DNA of 6,598 bases from Chitinivibrionia bacterium (lineage in GTDB: Bacteria; Krumholzibacteriota; Krumholzibacteriia; WVZY01). The notes beneath the pieces are model-generated. The model was given only the letters and a program-made list of their open reading frames with translations. It was not told where the DNA came from and made no database searches. A program made the translations under genes and the position numbers. Where the stretch lies: NCBI GenBank assembly GCA_016208665.1, contig JACQXT010000044.1:1-6598 (forward strand), in the 5' to 3' direction. This document shows, piece by piece, positions 5,611-6,598 of the stretch; positions within the stretch are counted from its first letter, which is position 1; the number at the start of each line of letters is the position of its first letter.

Positions 5611-6598
5611 GTGAAGCCGCATCTCTTCCAGGGAAATGCGAGCGGGTTCGCCCTGACAAGCCCCGCCGGCGCCACGACCGAGTTCACCGTGCCGGAGTAC
5701 TCGTTCCAGCAGCTTCAGGACAACCGCGAGTGGGGGTGGAACATCTTCCAATGGCATTTCTGGACGCCGTTCAACAAGGACAATCCGGACTATGTGATTC
5801 GGGTGGAAGGAGCGGCCAGTCCGGCCTCGGTCGCCGGGAAGGCGGCATTTATCGTCGACCCGTTCGGGCAGGATGCCAAGGAGCGGTTTGAGGGACGCGT
5901 CGGCGGCGAAGAGGAGTTGGTGCGGGATGTCGAGGAGGAGAAGTCGTATTATGAGAGCCTGACGCCCCCGCTCTTCGATCGTTTCGGGGGACTCGCCGAC
6001 AGCGCTGCGAAGATGGCGCTGGAGAAAACGGGGTTTTTCCATGTGGAGAAGAAGGGTGGCGCATGGGTGCTTGTCGACCCGGACGGCAACGCGTTCTTCC
6101 ATCTTGGCGTGTGCGCGTTCAGCCCTCACAGCTACACGTACGTCAAAGGGCGTGAGTCGACTTACGAATGGATGCCGCCGCGTGACGGGAAGTTCAAGAG
6201 CGCCTGGAACCCGGAGCCATACTGGAATCCCACGTCCGTCTCGTTCCATCTGGCGAACATGATCAGGAAGTATGGCGGCCCGATCAGCCTGGCGGACTTC
6301 CAGGACAGGATGATCGAGCGTGTCCGCAAGTGGGGCTTCAATTCCATCGGGGCGTTCTCCGAGGTCGACAAGGCGGTGGTGGCGAAGAGGAGTTTTCCGT
6401 ATGTGGCCCATCTTCCGTCCGCCTCGGACTGGAACGGCATCCCCGCCATTCCCGGAATCCGCGAGACGTTCGATCCGTTCGACGAGAAGGTGAAAGCCGA
6501 GTTTGACAGGCAGTGCGGCAAGCTTGCCGAGAGTGCTGACGATCCGCTGCTTATCGGATATTTCGTGGCGAACGAACCCACGCACGAGGCGGTGCCGC
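5611..6598 (+). CDS. Beta-agarase-like glycoside hydrolase (clan GH-A type), 3'-partial, downstream frame
   Basis: The frame is open to the window end. The GTG at 5611 is only the first usable start codon and lacks a strong ribosome binding site; protein-like sequence begins right after the stop of the preceding frame. Visible parts: a beta region with FTVPEYSFQQLQDNREWGW (5674-5730) and PDYVIRVEGA; a Glu-rich linker (around 5905-5960); then the hallmark GFFHVEKKGGAWVLVDPDGN followed by AFFHLGV (6031-6111), characteristic of agarase-type enzymes in PVC bacteria. After this come MIERVRKWGFNSIGAFSE (6310-6363) and LLIGYFVANEP (6550-6579). In that last motif the Glu at 6574 (about residue 443 of the rejoined protein) is the probable acid/base after beta-strand 4 in clan GH-A. 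The nucleophile would lie beyond the window. The substrate is probably a galactan such as agarose or a porphyran-like glycan, by family resemblance only. Confidence 0.8.
   Translation, partial: MKPHLFQGNASGFALTSPAGATTEFTVPEYSFQQLQDNREWGWNIFQWHFWTPFNKDNPDYVIRVEGAASPASVAGKAAFIVDPFGQDAKERFEGRVGGEEELVRDVEEEKSYYESLTPPLFDRFGGLADSAAKMALEKTGFFHVEKKGGAWVLVDPDGNAFFHLGVCAFSPHSYTYVKGRESTYEWMPPRDGKFKSAWNPEPYWNPTSVSFHLANMIRKYGGPISLADFQDRMIERVRKWGFNSIGAFSEVDKAVVAKRSFPYVAHLPSASDWNGIPAIPGIRETFDPFDEKVKAEFDRQCGKLAESADDPLLIGYFVANEPTHEAVP

Noticed and set aside
5590..6585. A 331-codon open frame on the minus strand
   Set aside because: It mirrors the agarase-like gene; the plus strand carries the recognisable motifs (WVLVDPDGN, VANEP), and the minus product is Arg/Leu-rich with no family features.

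Overview
The window is a GC-rich, plus-strand carbohydrate-degradation locus. It most resembles the PVC superphylum, probably Lentisphaerota (Victivallales-like) or a close relative such as Kiritimatiellota or Verrucomicrobiota. This rests on the pseudopilin-like protein with an [16 protein letters not shown] start and a C-terminal FFDGHV motif. These lineages carry that family in very many copies, often beside glycoside hydrolases and sulfatases. The taxonomic call is inference from protein style, not from a marker gene.

Layout, left to right. (1) About 1-2242: one large secreted-type glycoside-hydrolase-like protein whose 5' end lies outside the window. It has the end of a TIM-barrel-like region, a beta domain, a helical linker and two further beta-sandwich modules, and it is split by a frame break near 1101-1122. 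(2) 2297-3058: an intact prepilin-type (pseudopilin-like) protein with a strong ribosome binding site. (3) 3177-4825, possibly on to 4970: a GH36/clan GH-D-like alpha-galactosidase, split by a frame break near 3725-3755 and probably a second one at a run of five G at 4818-4822. (4) 4944-5160: a 217-bp composite palindrome made of paired hairpins, not coding. (5) 5247 to the window end: a beta-agarase-like, clan GH-A-type enzyme with a signal peptide, broken into two frames near 5601-5611 and cut by the window edge.

Together the three enzymes look like part of a polysaccharide-utilisation cluster that could act on a galactose-containing (agar- or galactan-like) glycan. Substrate is inferred from family resemblance only. 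The pseudopilin-like protein may be a surface or secretion accessory.

The most striking feature is that all three enzyme genes show frame breaks (about four in 6.6 kb) while the pseudopilin gene is intact. Either the sequence carries indel errors or the locus is decaying. Two repeat elements stand out: the 217-bp palindrome, whose left tip would supply the last codons of the GH36-like gene, and a heptad-periodic inverted repeat (724-790) inserted in frame inside the first gene. I saw no tRNA, rRNA, CRISPR, transposase, phage, toxin or defence gene. I cannot point to a clearly new biological system; the repeats and the frame breaks are what deserve a second look.
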